Source: Pseudomonas grandcourensis (GTDB taxonomy: Bacteria > Pseudomonadota > Gammaproteobacteria > Pseudomonadales > Pseudomonadaceae). Taken from it: a stretch of 64,000 bases of DNA. Shown here in pieces: positions 43,681 through 52,846 of the stretch. How positions within the stretch are numbered: the stretch's first letter is position 1; every line of letters begins with the position of its first letter. The notes beneath the pieces are model-generated. The model worked only from the letters and a program-made list of their open reading frames with translations. It did not search any database and was not told the origin of the DNA. The DNA is taken from positions 6,672,501 through 6,736,500 of the forward strand of contig NZ_CP150919.1 in the NCBI RefSeq assembly GCF_039909015.1, written 5' to 3'. Position numbers and translations under genes: made by a program.

Positions 43681-44237
43681 TCCGCAAGAACCCTTCCGGA
43701 GATTTGCCGCGGATTGCGGAGTCGGCCTACGTCGACAAGACGGCGATCATCTGCGGCAAAGTGGTGATCGGTGAGAACGTGTTCGTCGGCCCCTATGCCG
43801 TGATCCGCGCTGACGAAGTCGATGACTCGGGCGACATGCAGCCGATCACCATCGGCGCCAACTCGAACATCCAGGACGGTGTGGTCATCCACTCCAAATC
43901 CGGTGCGGCGGTGACCATTGGCGAGTTCAGTTCGATCGCCCACCGCTCGATCGTGCATGGCCCCTGCACCGTGGGCAACCGAGTGTTCATCGGCTTCAAC
44001 AGCGTGCTGTTCAACTGTGTGGTCGGTGACGGTTGCGTGGTTCGGCACAACTCGGTGGTCGACGGTCGTGACCTGCCTGAGGCCTTCTACGTGCCCTCCA
44101 CCACGCGGATCGGCCCCAACACCGACCTCTCGCAATACCCGCCGGTGAGCGTCAGTGCCTCGGAGTTCTCCGAAGACGTAGCGCGCACCAACGTCGACCT
44201 GGTGCGCGGCTACAAAGCCCTGCAAAACGAGTTCTGA
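43677..44237 (+). CDS. Gamma-class carbonic anhydrase-like protein
   Basis: A 186-residue left-handed beta-helix protein with hexapeptide repeats (IGENVFVGPYAVIRAD; TIGANSNIQDGVVIHSK; TVGNRVFIGFNSVLFNCVV). The metal-binding histidines H72, H89 and H94 have the spacing of gamma-CA. It is related to the carbonate dehydratase coded near folE2 in P. aeruginosa (PA5540). Gamma-CAs can use Fe or Co in place of Zn, which would suit replacement of a zinc carbonic anhydrase in zinc-poor conditions; this is an inference. It overlaps the binding-protein gene by ATGA, so it is in the same operon. Confidence 0.92.
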   Translation: MIRKNPSGDLPRIAESAYVDKTAIICGKVVIGENVFVGPYAVIRADEVDDSGDMQPITIGANSNIQDGVVIHSKSGAAVTIGEFSSIAHRSIVHGPCTVGNRVFIGFNSVLFNCVVGDGCVVRHNSVVDGRDLPEAFYVPSTTRIGPNTDLSQYPPVSVSASEFSEDVARTNVDLVRGYKALQNEF

Positions 44238-44260
44238 CGCGGGTGGCCAAAAACAGCCAT

Positions 44261-44286
44261 CGTGTCAGGACAAATTGCCTGGCACG
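44261..44286 (+). other. Imperfect hairpin before the ThrRS-like gene
   Basis: CGTGtCAGG and CCTGgCACG pair across an 8-nt loop between the gamma-CA stop and the ThrRS-like start. There is no T-run, so it is not an obvious terminator; it could modulate read-through into the next gene. No Zur box is visible in this 120-bp gap. Confidence 0.4.
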
Positions 44287-44357
44287 ACAAACGTCTTAAT
44301 GTTTGCCCCTACGGTTTATGCGATAAAGCTCGTTAGAAGCACGTGAGTACGCCGACC

Positions 44358-45236
44358 ATGATCCAGATCACCCTGCCCGATGGTTCATTGCGTGAATACG
44401 ACCAGCCACTGTCCGTGCACGAGGTGGCCGCCAGCATCGGCGCCGAACTGGCCAGCGCGGCCGTAGCGGGAAGGGTCGACGGTGTACTGGTGGACTGCGA
44501 ATACCTGATCGAAGCGGATGCCCGGGTCAGCATTGTCACCCCCCGGGAGCCGGACGGCCTGGAGATCCTGCGCCGCTCCTGTGCATTGATGCTGGCCATG
44601 GCGGTCAAGCAACTCCACCCTCATGCGCAAATGCGTGCGGGAAAGGAGTTGGGTGACGGTTTCTTTTACGAGTTTACAGTCGAGCAACCGCTGACCCCGG
44701 CAGACCTGCCCCTCATCGAAGCGCGCATGCAGTCACTGGCCGCAACCAATCACTCGATCCGTCGTCGGCCGGCGCGCGAAGCAGTGCCGCTGTACCGTCT
44801 GGGGGACACCGAATACCAGAGCCACGGACCGCACGTCCCCACCACCAAAGTCTTGCAGGCGTTTGCCCTCGATCACATCAGCGGCACGTTACAGCAACGG
44901 ATCTACGGCACTTGCTGGTCCAGCCATCAGGAGCTGCAACACTGGCGTGTTCCACCCCACGTGGTTGTCGTGAGCATGGATGACCGCCAGGCGACTTATG
45001 CACAAGCGGTAACCGAATCCTTGCGCCAAAAAGGCGTGCGGGCCAAGGCCGACCTGCGAAACGAAAAAGTTCGCTACAAGATTCGTCAGCATAGCCAGAG
45101 CGTGCCGTACCTGGTCGTGGTTGGCGAAAAGGAAAAGGCCGGGGGGTTCGTCAGTGTGCGCAGTCGCACGGGGGAGGATTTTGGCCGGATGGCCGTCGAG
45201 GCGGCGTGTGAGTGGTTGAGTCGGCCGGGGATCTAG
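44358..45236 (+). CDS. Threonyl-tRNA synthetase-like protein lacking the catalytic core
   Basis: A 292-residue protein collinear with ThrRS but with the centre removed. It has a TGS domain (MIQITLPDGSLREYDQPLSV onward, residues 1-62), an editing-type N2 domain (about 63-185), a short hinge (LQQRIYGTCWSSHQELQHW), then directly the anticodon-binding domain (VPPHVVVVSMDDRQATYAQA and ADLRNEKVRYKIRQHSQSVP). The roughly 290-residue aminoacylation domain, with its zinc ligands, is absent. In N2 the HxxxH motif is replaced (RRSCALMLA) and the editing cysteine in MCRGPHVP is lost (QSHGPHVP). It cannot charge tRNA. It lies in the zinc-starvation block; the role is unknown. A GTG at 44343 is an alternative start. 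Confidence 0.85.
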   Translation: MIQITLPDGSLREYDQPLSVHEVAASIGAELASAAVAGRVDGVLVDCEYLIEADARVSIVTPREPDGLEILRRSCALMLAMAVKQLHPHAQMRAGKELGDGFFYEFTVEQPLTPADLPLIEARMQSLAATNHSIRRRPAREAVPLYRLGDTEYQSHGPHVPTTKVLQAFALDHISGTLQQRIYGTCWSSHQELQHWRVPPHVVVVSMDDRQATYAQAVTESLRQKGVRAKADLRNEKVRYKIRQHSQSVPYLVVVGEKEKAGGFVSVRSRTGEDFGRMAVEAACEWLSRPGI

Positions 45237-45249
45237 GGAGGCTGGAAGG

Positions 45250-45326
45250 ACGCCTTCGCGAGCAAGCCCGCTCCCACACTGGATCTGCGGTGTTCACAAA
45301 ACCAATGTGGGAGCGATCCTGTTCCG
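45250..45326. repeat. REP palindrome pair
   Basis: Inverse REP TTCGCGAGCAAGCCCGCTCC (45255) and a truncated forward REP AATGTGGGAGCGATCCTG (45304) lie in the convergent gap between the ThrRS-like and DUF3617 genes. Confidence 0.85.
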
Positions 45327-45347
45327 GGCGGCGATCCGACGAAGCTT

Positions 45348-45869
45348 TTAAGCTCTTGGCTTCACCGTGCCGCAATCCTGTCCCAACCAGACGGCGCGGG
45401 ATTCGAGGCTGCCCTTCTGCTGAATGCCGGTGGCATTGAATGTCCCGTTGACCTTGGTGGTGAATTCGCGATCACTGACGAATGTCGCCACACCGGCACC
45501 CTGGGCTCTCGGGCAGCTGAAACGGAATTTCCACTGATTGCCGGAGCGGTCGGTGATTTCCTGTTTGCAGCCCGACTGCGGATCGGTCAGCGGAATGTTG
45601 TCGGTCTTGACCTGTTCCGGGGTCAGGCACGCCCGGATCCCTTTGCCGCCCATGGTGATGCCCTGCTTTTCCAGCTGGGCACGCTGCTCGGGGGTCATCT
45701 GGTTCTGGAGCTGGCCGAGGATCAATTGCAGGTCCGGCATATTCTGCTCGTCGACCTTCATGTTGCTCGTGGTCAGCTCCCACAAACCTGGTTGCAGCAT
45801 TTGCGCGTGAGCCGCCACAGGAAGTGCCAAACCCAGTGCCATGGCCAAACCCAGCAGACGAACGTTCAT
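45348..45869 (-). CDS. DUF3617 periplasmic protein
   Basis: A 173-residue protein with signal peptide (MNVRLLGLAMALGLALPVAA, cleavage near AHA-Q). The mature part starts MLQPGLWELTTSNMKVDEQN, the DUF3617 opening, and has four cysteines (CLTPEQV, GCKQE, SCPRAQ, DCGTV), matching the two-disulfide pattern of the family. Function is unknown; it probably lies in the periplasm. It is convergent with the ThrRS-like gene and divergent from cls. Confidence 0.88.
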   Translation of the reverse strand: MNVRLLGLAMALGLALPVAAHAQMLQPGLWELTTSNMKVDEQNMPDLQLILGQLQNQMTPEQRAQLEKQGITMGGKGIRACLTPEQVKTDNIPLTDPQSGCKQEITDRSGNQWKFRFSCPRAQGAGVATFVSDREFTTKVNGTFNATGIQQKGSLESRAVWLGQDCGTVKPRA

Positions 45870-46001
45870 CGAGTAACTCCTGATCAGTAGTGGCCGTTAG
45901 ACGTCAGCCGCGAGCTTCGGTTCATGGGCGAATTAATTAGCGACATTCTGCACGGAACATGGTCTGTTAAGCACTGAATCTTCAGGAGCAAGGCAGCCCC
46001 C

Positions 46002-47441
46002 ATGGATTACTTCGGACCGCATATTTTCGGTTATACCATCGCCCTGTTGCACTCGCTGGGCATGATCGCGGCCATACACGCCGTGTTGACCGTCCGTACC
46101 GCCCAAGGCTCGATCGCCTGGGCCCTGTCGCTGTTTTTCATCCCTTACTTCACGCTGATCCCGTACCTGATGTTCGGCCGCAGCACCTTTGATGGCTACA
46201 TCAAGGCCCGGCGACAAGCCAACGAGGAGATGCGCAAGGCCGTTTCCGAACTCAACTGGCGACCCTGGGTAGAAGAAGCCCTCACCGCCCGCGCTTCTTC
46301 TGCCTACGCCTCACTCAGAGCGATGCCCAAGCTCGGACACATGCCCTGCCTGGCCAATAACCAGACACGGCTGTTGATCAACGGCCAGTCAACATTCGAC
46401 GCCATTTTCGATGCCATCAGCCAGGCGAAAGAAGCCGTGCTGATCCAGTTTTTCATCGTCCACGACGACCGCCTCGGCCAACGCCTGCAGACTTTGCTGT
46501 TGAAGAAAGCCGCCGAAGGCGTGGCGATCTACTTGTTGTATGACCGAATCGGCAGCCATTCCCTGCCCAACGGCTACGTGCAGGCCTTGCGTGATGGTGG
46601 GGTCGAGGTCAAGGCTTTCGGCCCCCGTAGTGGCTGGTTCAATCGCTTTCAGGTGAACTTTCGCAACCATCGCAAGATTGTGGTGGTGGACGGTATTCTC
46701 GGCTTCGTCGGCGGGCACAACGTCGGTGATGAATACATGGGCGAGAAACCGCCCCTGGCCCCTTGGCGCGATACCCACGTGCAAGTGCGCGGGCCCGTGG
46801 TGGCGTGCATGCAGGAATCTTTCGCTGAAGACTGGTTCTGGGTGGCTCATGCCCTGCCGCCACTGATCCTGCCCGAGGTTTATCCGGAAGACGGCGTGCT
46901 GTGTCAGTTGCTCGCCAGCGGGCCAGCAGACCCCTACGAAACCTGCTCTCTGTTCTTTGTCGAAGCGATCCATGCGGCGACGGAACGGGTCTGGATCACC
47001 AGCCCGTACTTCATCCCCGATGAAGCCGTGTTCGCAGCGTTGCGCCTGGCGGTACTGCGCGGTGTGGATGTGCGCCTGCTGTTGCCGTCCAGGCCCGACC
47101 ATCGAATCGTCTACGCCGCCTCCAGCCTCTACGCTTTCGAAGCCGTGCGCGCCGGTGTGCGGGTGTTCCGTTACGAACCCGGATTCCTGCACCAGAAAGT
47201 GGTGTTGATCGACAGCGAAATCAGCGCCATCGGCAGCGCCAACCTGGACAACCGTTCGTTCCGGCTGAATTTTGAAGTGATGTTGCTGACCGTCGATAGC
47301 GCCTTTGCCGCCGAGGTGGAACAGATGCTCAACGATGACTTCGCCAACGCCCACGAAATCGCCAAAGGAGAAGGCCGGGAGACCCACCGCCTGCAGCAGG
47401 TCGGCATGCGGGTCGCCCGGCTTATTTCGCCGATTCTCTAG
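46002..47441 (+). CDS. cls: Cardiolipin synthase A
   Basis: A 479-residue phospholipase D superfamily enzyme that joins two phosphatidylglycerol molecules into cardiolipin plus glycerol at the inner membrane. Two N-terminal membrane segments (about 8-28 and 37-60) are followed by two HKD motifs: [19 protein letters not shown] and [20 protein letters not shown]. Length and layout match ClsA. The ATG has AGGAGCAAGG upstream. It is convergent with the CFA synthase gene with 4 bp overlap of the stop codons; both act on membrane phospholipids. Confidence 0.95.
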   Translation: MDYFGPHIFGYTIALLHSLGMIAAIHAVLTVRTAQGSIAWALSLFFIPYFTLIPYLMFGRSTFDGYIKARRQANEEMRKAVSELNWRPWVEEALTARASSAYASLRAMPKLGHMPCLANNQTRLLINGQSTFDAIFDAISQAKEAVLIQFFIVHDDRLGQRLQTLLLKKAAEGVAIYLLYDRIGSHSLPNGYVQALRDGGVEVKAFGPRSGWFNRFQVNFRNHRKIVVVDGILGFVGGHNVGDEYMGEKPPLAPWRDTHVQVRGPVVACMQESFAEDWFWVAHALPPLILPEVYPEDGVLCQLLASGPADPYETCSLFFVEAIHAATERVWITSPYFIPDEAVFAALRLAVLRGVDVRLLLPSRPDHRIVYAASSLYAFEAVRAGVRVFRYEPGFLHQKVVLIDSEISAIGSANLDNRSFRLNFEVMLLTVDSAFAAEVEQMLNDDFANAHEIAKGEGRETHRLQQVGMRVARLISPIL

Positions 47442-48622
47442 AGGTAGATATCGTCACGGGTCCATGGCAGTTCGTGACTGCCATCGGCGTGGGCCTTCAC
47501 CGCGAGAATCTGGTGCAGGTTGATCCAGCCGCGGGCGAACGCGTAGGCGCAACCGGCCAGGTACAGCCGCCAGATGCGCAGGACTTGTTCCGGTACCAGT
47601 CTGGAAGCCGCTTCGAGGTTGTCTTCCAGGCGTTCGCTCCAGTGATCGAGTGTGCGTGCGTAGTGCAGGCGCAAGCTCTCGACGTCGACGATTTCAAGCC
47701 CCGCCTCACTGATCTCGGCAGAGATCATCGACAGGTGCGGCAGCTCGCCATTGGGGAACACATATTTCCCGATGAAATCTCCGGCACCACGTCCTACCGG
47801 ACGGCCATCAGTGTATTTGGCGGTGATCCCGTGATTCATCACCAGGCCGCCTTCTTTGACCGCGCCGAACAAGGTATTGCAGTACTCGGCCAGATTGGCA
47901 TGACCAACGTGTTCGAACATGCCGACGCTGACCACTTTGTCGAAACGGCCATCCTGCGGCAGATCGCGATAGTCGAGCAGTTGCAGTTCGACCAGGTCCT
48001 CCAGGCCCTCCGCTTTTACGCGTTCCCGGGCCAGGGCCAACTGCTCCTTGCTGAGGGTGATACCGAACACTCTCGCGCCAAATTCCCGCGCCGCAAAACG
48101 CGCCAATCCGCCCCACCCGCAACCCACATCCAGCAGATACTCGCCGGGCTGCAGGCGCAGCTTGCGGCACAGATGACGGAACTTGGCTTGCTGGGCCTGC
48201 TCGAGGCTTTCGCTGCCGGTCTCGAAGTAAGCGCAGGAATACGCCATGTCACTGTCGAGCCATAGCTGATAGAACGCGTTGGAAAGGTCGTAGTGGTAGG
48301 AGATCGCCTTGGCGTCTGTCTCTTTGTCGTGGGCGCTACGAACCGGCTGATTGTCGTCGTTTTCATCCAGCAACGCCTGGCTCCATTCATCGCAGACACG
48401 GATCACCTCGCTGATGGATCCTTCGAGCTCCAGCTTTCCTTCGACAAAAGCAGCACCGAGGGCGTCCAGGCTTGGATGGGTAAACTGGGTGACCATTTGT
48501 GGGTCCTTAACCACAATCGTGACACTGGGCGCCGGTCCCAGATTGAGTTCATGACCATCCCAGAGTCGCAGGCGAAGCGGTAATTGCAGATTCTGTAAGG
48601 CCGGTGGAAGATGCGCGAGCAT
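47438..48622 (-). CDS. cfa: Cyclopropane-fatty-acyl-phospholipid synthase
   Basis: A 394-residue SAM-dependent enzyme that converts unsaturated acyl chains of phospholipids to cyclopropane rings. Motifs are [20 protein letters not shown] (substrate region), [16 protein letters not shown] (SAM site) and [18 protein letters not shown]. The ATG at 48622 ([13 protein letters not shown]) has AGGGGAA upstream; the open frame extends 42 codons further without family resemblance. It resembles PA5546 in length. Stationary-phase control is usual for cfa genes, but I cannot firmly place a promoter. It overlaps the end of cls. Confidence 0.93.
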   Translation of the reverse strand: MLAHLPPALQNLQLPLRLRLWDGHELNLGPAPSVTIVVKDPQMVTQFTHPSLDALGAAFVEGKLELEGSISEVIRVCDEWSQALLDENDDNQPVRSAHDKETDAKAISYHYDLSNAFYQLWLDSDMAYSCAYFETGSESLEQAQQAKFRHLCRKLRLQPGEYLLDVGCGWGGLARFAAREFGARVFGITLSKEQLALARERVKAEGLEDLVELQLLDYRDLPQDGRFDKVVSVGMFEHVGHANLAEYCNTLFGAVKEGGLVMNHGITAKYTDGRPVGRGAGDFIGKYVFPNGELPHLSMISAEISEAGLEIVDVESLRLHYARTLDHWSERLEDNLEAASRLVPEQVLRIWRLYLAGCAYAFARGWINLHQILAVKAHADGSHELPWTRDDIYL

Positions 48623-48840
48623 GGAGAATTCCCCTTGTTTCAGACGTCTGAACAGAGGGTAGACCATCTTTGAAAAATAGCTGGCTATCGAATTAATAGC
48701 CGTTTTCAATGATTCGCGACGCCTACACCTGCCGCCGCGAACACACAAAATGATGTGCCCTCATCTCCAATGACTACGAACCGGGCGCACAGTTCTAAAA
48801 AGTTTAAGCCCCGTGACTACCCGGTTTAGAGCATTCGCCT

Positions 48841-50751
48841 TCAGGTTTCGTCCTTGAGCTTGAGCAAAGGCTCCTGGAACCGCAACAAACGACCGGCATT
48901 GCCCAACACCAACAAGGTGCTGAGGTTATGCAGCAACGCCGCAATCATCGCCCCGGCAGCACCGAGCCAGCCGAACGCGGCGAAGGCCACGATCGCCAGG
49001 GTCCAGCCGAGCCCGATGATCACATTGACCTGCAATGTCTGGCGGCACTGACGACTCAGGCGCACGCAGGTGCCGAGACGGCGCAGGTCACTGCCGATCA
49101 GCACGATGTCCGCCGATGCCAGGGCGATGTCCGCACCGCCCGCGCCCATGGCTACACCGACCACACCCGCTTTGAGGGCCAGGGAGTCGTTGATGCCATC
49201 GCCGACCACCATCGGCCGGAAGCCGCTGTCGATTTCCTTGAGCACGCGGTTGAGTTTGTCTTCGGGCAAGGCTTGCGCTTCGACGTCACTGATCCCGACA
49301 TCCCGGGCCAACGCCTGCGCGACGCTGTGCCGGTCACCGGTGAGCAACAACTGGCGGCCCAACCCGAGGTCGCGCAATTCACCCAAGGCAAACTGCGCCT
49401 CGGGTTTGACGCTGTCGGCCAACAACAGCCAGGCGAGGAATTCACCATTGAGCGCCAACCCGGCAATCGGACCGTCGTGATCGGGAACCGTCGTTGTGCT
49501 GATGCCCAGTTGCGCAAACAACTCCGGTCGGCCGAGCGCCGCTTCGCCCTGCTCGGTCATCGCCACCACGCCCAGGCCCTGGCGCTCATGAATGTCAGAA
49601 AGCAGCAGGAAATGCTCTTGGGTCACCAACCCCGCGAGCGCACGGCTGACCGGGTGACTGCTGGCCGAGCCGAGGCTGGCAGCGAGCGCCTGGACATGGC
49701 TACGATCCTCCAGCGGACTGTCGATGGATTGCAGACGCAAGGTGCCGAAGGTCAGCGTCCCGGTCTTGTCGACCACCAACGAAGTCAGATCCGCCAGCTC
49801 TTCAAGGAACGCAGAACTGCGGATCAGAATCCCGTGGCGTGCCGCTACCGCCACCCCGGCAATAGCCGTCGCCGGTGCCGACAACACCAGCGCACAAGGA
49901 CAGGCCGCCACCAACACCGCGAGCATCGCTTGAGCGTTGTTGGTGATGAACCAGGTCACCGCCGCCAGCAGCAACACCAGCACCATATAGCTGCCGGCGT
50001 AACGCTCCAGCAAACGAGTGATCGGCGGTTTCGAGCGCTCGGCGTTTTGCATCAGGGCGATGACTTTGCCGAGGGTCGATTCCTGGCCGGTGCGGGTCAC
50101 TTCGATTCGCAGCAGACCGTCGAGGTTGATCGCGCCACCGAACACCGACATGCCGACGCCCGCCTCCATCGGCACCGATTCGCCGGTAATGGAGGCGGTG
50201 TCCAGACTCGCCTGGCCGGATAACACCCGACCATCCGACGGCACCCGGTCCCCGGCGCGGACCTCGACCAGGTCGCCCGCCTTGAGCGTGCCGTTGTCGA
50301 CTTCGATGATGGAGCCGTCCGCCTGAACCTTGCGCGCGTGGCTGCGGGTCAGTTTGCCGAGGGCGTGAATCGCCTCCTGGGAACCGATCACGCTGCGCTC
50401 CTCCAGCACGTGACCGAAGATCATGATGATCGGCAACAGGGCCGCCGTCAGCAGATCCCCGGTGGCCCAGGCACCCAGCATGGCCAAGGCAATCAATTGA
50501 TCGGTAATGCCGTGCAGGCTTGGATAACGCAGGCTGTACCAGGCCGAACGCATGACCGGTATGGCGACCAGCAGCGAGGCAAAACCCAGCAGCAGCTGAC
50601 TGACGCCAGTCTGCTCCGGCGCCAGCCAACGCCAGATCAAACCCAGCGCGAGCAGGCCCAACGCGAGCATGGCCAGGGTCAGTTGGCGCGCGGCGCTACG
50701 TTGTTCTGCCGAAGACAACATGCTCGGCGCGGTGGCGGTTTGCGCAGTCAT
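48841..50751 (-). CDS. hmtA: P1B-type metal-transporting ATPase, HmtA-like (zinc/copper import)
   Basis: A 636-residue P-type ATPase. It shows TGES in SITGESVPMEAG, the membrane metal site C284-P-C286 (AACPCALVLSAP), phosphorylation site D328 (DKTGTLTFG), the SHPV histidine-proline of P1B enzymes and VVGDGINDSLALKAG. The last membrane part has LLHNLSTLLVLGNAGRLLRF. There is no N-terminal HMA or CxxC metal-binding domain. P. aeruginosa HmtA (PA2435) is a member reported to import zinc and copper and is coded with SPFH-type genes, as here. It is last in a four-gene operon with ATGA overlaps and a Zur box at its head, which supports import rather than detoxification. Confidence 0.88.
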   Translation of the reverse strand: MTAQTATAPSMLSSAEQRSAARQLTLAMLALGLLALGLIWRWLAPEQTGVSQLLLGFASLLVAIPVMRSAWYSLRYPSLHGITDQLIALAMLGAWATGDLLTAALLPIIMIFGHVLEERSVIGSQEAIHALGKLTRSHARKVQADGSIIEVDNGTLKAGDLVEVRAGDRVPSDGRVLSGQASLDTASITGESVPMEAGVGMSVFGGAINLDGLLRIEVTRTGQESTLGKVIALMQNAERSKPPITRLLERYAGSYMVLVLLLAAVTWFITNNAQAMLAVLVAACPCALVLSAPATAIAGVAVAARHGILIRSSAFLEELADLTSLVVDKTGTLTFGTLRLQSIDSPLEDRSHVQALAASLGSASSHPVSRALAGLVTQEHFLLLSDIHERQGLGVVAMTEQGEAALGRPELFAQLGISTTTVPDHDGPIAGLALNGEFLAWLLLADSVKPEAQFALGELRDLGLGRQLLLTGDRHSVAQALARDVGISDVEAQALPEDKLNRVLKEIDSGFRPMVVGDGINDSLALKAGVVGVAMGAGGADIALASADIVLIGSDLRRLGTCVRLSRQCRQTLQVNVIIGLGWTLAIVAFAAFGWLGAAGAMIAALLHNLSTLLVLGNAGRLLRFQEPLLKLKDET

Positions 50752-51806
50752 TGTGCTGCTCCCTGAATGACCAGGCGGGAATCGTCTTTGGGATCGACCG
50801 TTGTGACTGAACCGGCCTGACCGAGAATTTTCGGCATCCGCTCGCGATAGATGCGCAGCAGCATTTGCGGGTCAGTACCCTGCTGTTGCGCCTTGGCCAG
50901 GCTCAACACCGTGGCCGTGTCGGTGGATGCTTTGGCCAGTCGTTCACTGGCCTGGGCATGGGCAACTTGCAGTGTTCTGTCGGCTTGCTCGTTGGCGGTT
51001 TGCGTCAGTTTTTCGGCTTCGGTACGCGCATTGGCCACAGCTTTGTCGGCCTGCTGGCTCGCTGTGAGGACCGCATTGAAAGCATTGACCGCCGGGCTTG
51101 GCAGACTCGATTGCACATCCACCCGAGCCACCTCGATCCCCAGTCCCTGCCCCGTCGCCGTGAGTTCGGCAAGACGCTGGTTGATGCCCTGCACCAGATC
51201 GCCTCGCAAGCGCTCGCGTCGTTCCGCCGCCTGACTGTCAGCGCCGATCAGCTCTGGCCGGGCGACCAGAATTGTGTCCAGATCCCGTGCGGCCGTGAGC
51301 GCGACTGCACTGCGGGTCACCAGACGATCCAGTGCCGGCAACACATGTTCGCCCTGAAGTACGAACGCATAGGGCTCGGTGACTTTATAGAAAACCCGCA
51401 CATCCAGTTGCACCACCCCGGCATCACCAGTCAGCAGATAACCTGAGCCTGCCAATGCATCACTGATTGGCGTGGCAAAACTGGCCACGCGATCTGCCTG
51501 GATCGCGGCGCCACTGCGCAACAGACCTTCCACTCGACGCTCGATCACCCGATCCGCCGCAGGCAACAAAATCACCTGCTCGAACGGTTGCGGCCAGGCC
51601 AATAACAGCCCGGCATTCTGAATGCGATCCAGCGCGCCGAAATGCAAAACCACTGCGCGATTTTGCGGATCGATCTGCCGTACATTGGAAAACGCCCACG
51701 CCAATGCCGCCAACACCGTTACTGCGTAAAGGGCGAGAAACGCCAAGCGCCCGGCCTGAATCCAGGGGCTGCTCAACTCATTTGTTCCACGTGGAACCAA
51801 ACTCAT
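50748..51806 (-). CDS. SPFH/Band-7 protein, HflC-like (third in hmtA operon)
   Basis: A 352-residue protein. One N-terminal membrane segment (RLAFLALYAVTVLAALAWAF) is followed by an SPFH/Band-7 domain (about 45-240: IDPQNRAVVLHFGALDRIQN and LDVRVFYKVTEPYAFVLQGE). A long coiled coil rich in A, Q, E (ASQQADKAVANARTEAEKLT) completes it. It resembles HflC/HflK but is not the hflX-linked pair. Its stop overlaps the hmtA start in an ATGA. It probably assembles with the two other SPFH proteins into a membrane cage around or near the ATPase; this is an inference. Confidence 0.87.
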   Translation of the reverse strand: MSLVPRGTNELSSPWIQAGRLAFLALYAVTVLAALAWAFSNVRQIDPQNRAVVLHFGALDRIQNAGLLLAWPQPFEQVILLPAADRVIERRVEGLLRSGAAIQADRVASFATPISDALAGSGYLLTGDAGVVQLDVRVFYKVTEPYAFVLQGEHVLPALDRLVTRSAVALTAARDLDTILVARPELIGADSQAAERRERLRGDLVQGINQRLAELTATGQGLGIEVARVDVQSSLPSPAVNAFNAVLTASQQADKAVANARTEAEKLTQTANEQADRTLQVAHAQASERLAKASTDTATVLSLAKAQQQGTDPQMLLRIYRERMPKILGQAGSVTTVDPKDDSRLVIQGAAQ

Positions 51807-52846
51807 GGCTGCGATCCGGACTTGTTGTCGAGGCTCGGCGGACCGTCAACCAACACCCGGAACGGTGCGGCATCGGTGCGCAGAATCAGCTTGGTCCCAG
51901 GCGTCACCACCGTGCCCAAGGTGTCGAGCGAGCGCAGCAGGTTGTAGAGCTGCGGCGATCCCGCGTAGGCGCGACCGTAAATCTGCGCCGCTTCGACGCG
52001 TGATTGCGCTTCGATATCCGCTGCTTTCACCGTGGCATCGGCCTGAACAATTCGCGCATCACGTTCAGCGGCTGAACGAATTTGCGCGGCCTCACGCTTG
52101 CCGATGGCCGTGCGCTCAGTGGCGATGGTTTCACGCTCGGCGCGCATCCGGTCGACCGTCGCGATGAGCGTCACCGAAGGCAGCGTCAATCGTTCGATAC
52201 CGACCTGCAACACGCGCACGCCATAAGTGGTGAGCAGCTGCTGATCGATTTGCTTGCGCAGCTGTGCTTCGAAATCAGCGATGCGCACCTGGCTGGCATC
52301 GGTATTGACCAGGTTCGCCAGATCAAAACTGCTGGCGGTGGTTTCCAGTGCCGAGCCGACAAAGGTGCGAATCTGCCGCGCGGCTTCATCCGGCTGGTTC
52401 TGCACCGCACGCATGAAACGTTGCACATTGTCCGGATCGCCCTGCACCTGCCACGCCACGTAGGCCTGAACGATGATGCGCAAACCGTCCCGCGTGCCGA
52501 CATCCTGCAAACCGCTGGACGTGGTACGCAGTCGTAGATCCACCGGAATCGCCGCTTCGAACGGTGCCGGCCAGCGCCAACCCAGTCCCGGCTCCAGCAA
52601 GACTCGCGATGGATTGCCGAAGCGCGTGATCACGGTGGCTTCACCCGAACGCACCTGCACCAGGCTCGCGGCGGCAACCGCAAACGCCACCAGCAATGCC
52701 GCCCACCCCATCCGACGCCAAGGGAATGGACCGGCTTCCTGAGGATCGCCGTGGTGATGATGGTGGTGGCCGTGGTGGTGCTGTCCGCCATGGCCGTGAT
52801 CGTGGCCGGCGTGGTCATCGTGATCGTGGGAATGGGACTGGCTCAA
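51803..52846 (-). CDS. SPFH/Band-7 protein with histidine-rich N-terminus (HflK-like)
   Basis: A 347-residue protein. The first 33 residues contain 16 histidines (MSQSHSHDHDDHAGHDHGHG onward, ending in a run of six His), a typical low-affinity zinc-binding stretch on the cytoplasmic side. One membrane segment (GWAALLVAFAVAAASLV) and an SPFH domain with SGEATVITRFGNPSRVLLEP follow, then a helical region (AAQIRSAAERDARIVQADAT). It overlaps both neighbours by ATGA. The His tail in an operon with a Zur box and a zinc-type ATPase suggests metal loading or sensing at the membrane. Confidence 0.87.
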   Translation of the reverse strand: MSQSHSHDHDDHAGHDHGHGGQHHHGHHHHHHGDPQEAGPFPWRRMGWAALLVAFAVAAASLVQVRSGEATVITRFGNPSRVLLEPGLGWRWPAPFEAAIPVDLRLRTTSSGLQDVGTRDGLRIIVQAYVAWQVQGDPDNVQRFMRAVQNQPDEAARQIRTFVGSALETTASSFDLANLVNTDASQVRIADFEAQLRKQIDQQLLTTYGVRVLQVGIERLTLPSVTLIATVDRMRAERETIATERTAIGKREAAQIRSAAERDARIVQADATVKAADIEAQSRVEAAQIYGRAYAGSPQLYNLLRSLDTLGTVVTPGTKLILRTDAAPFRVLVDGPPSLDNKSGSQP

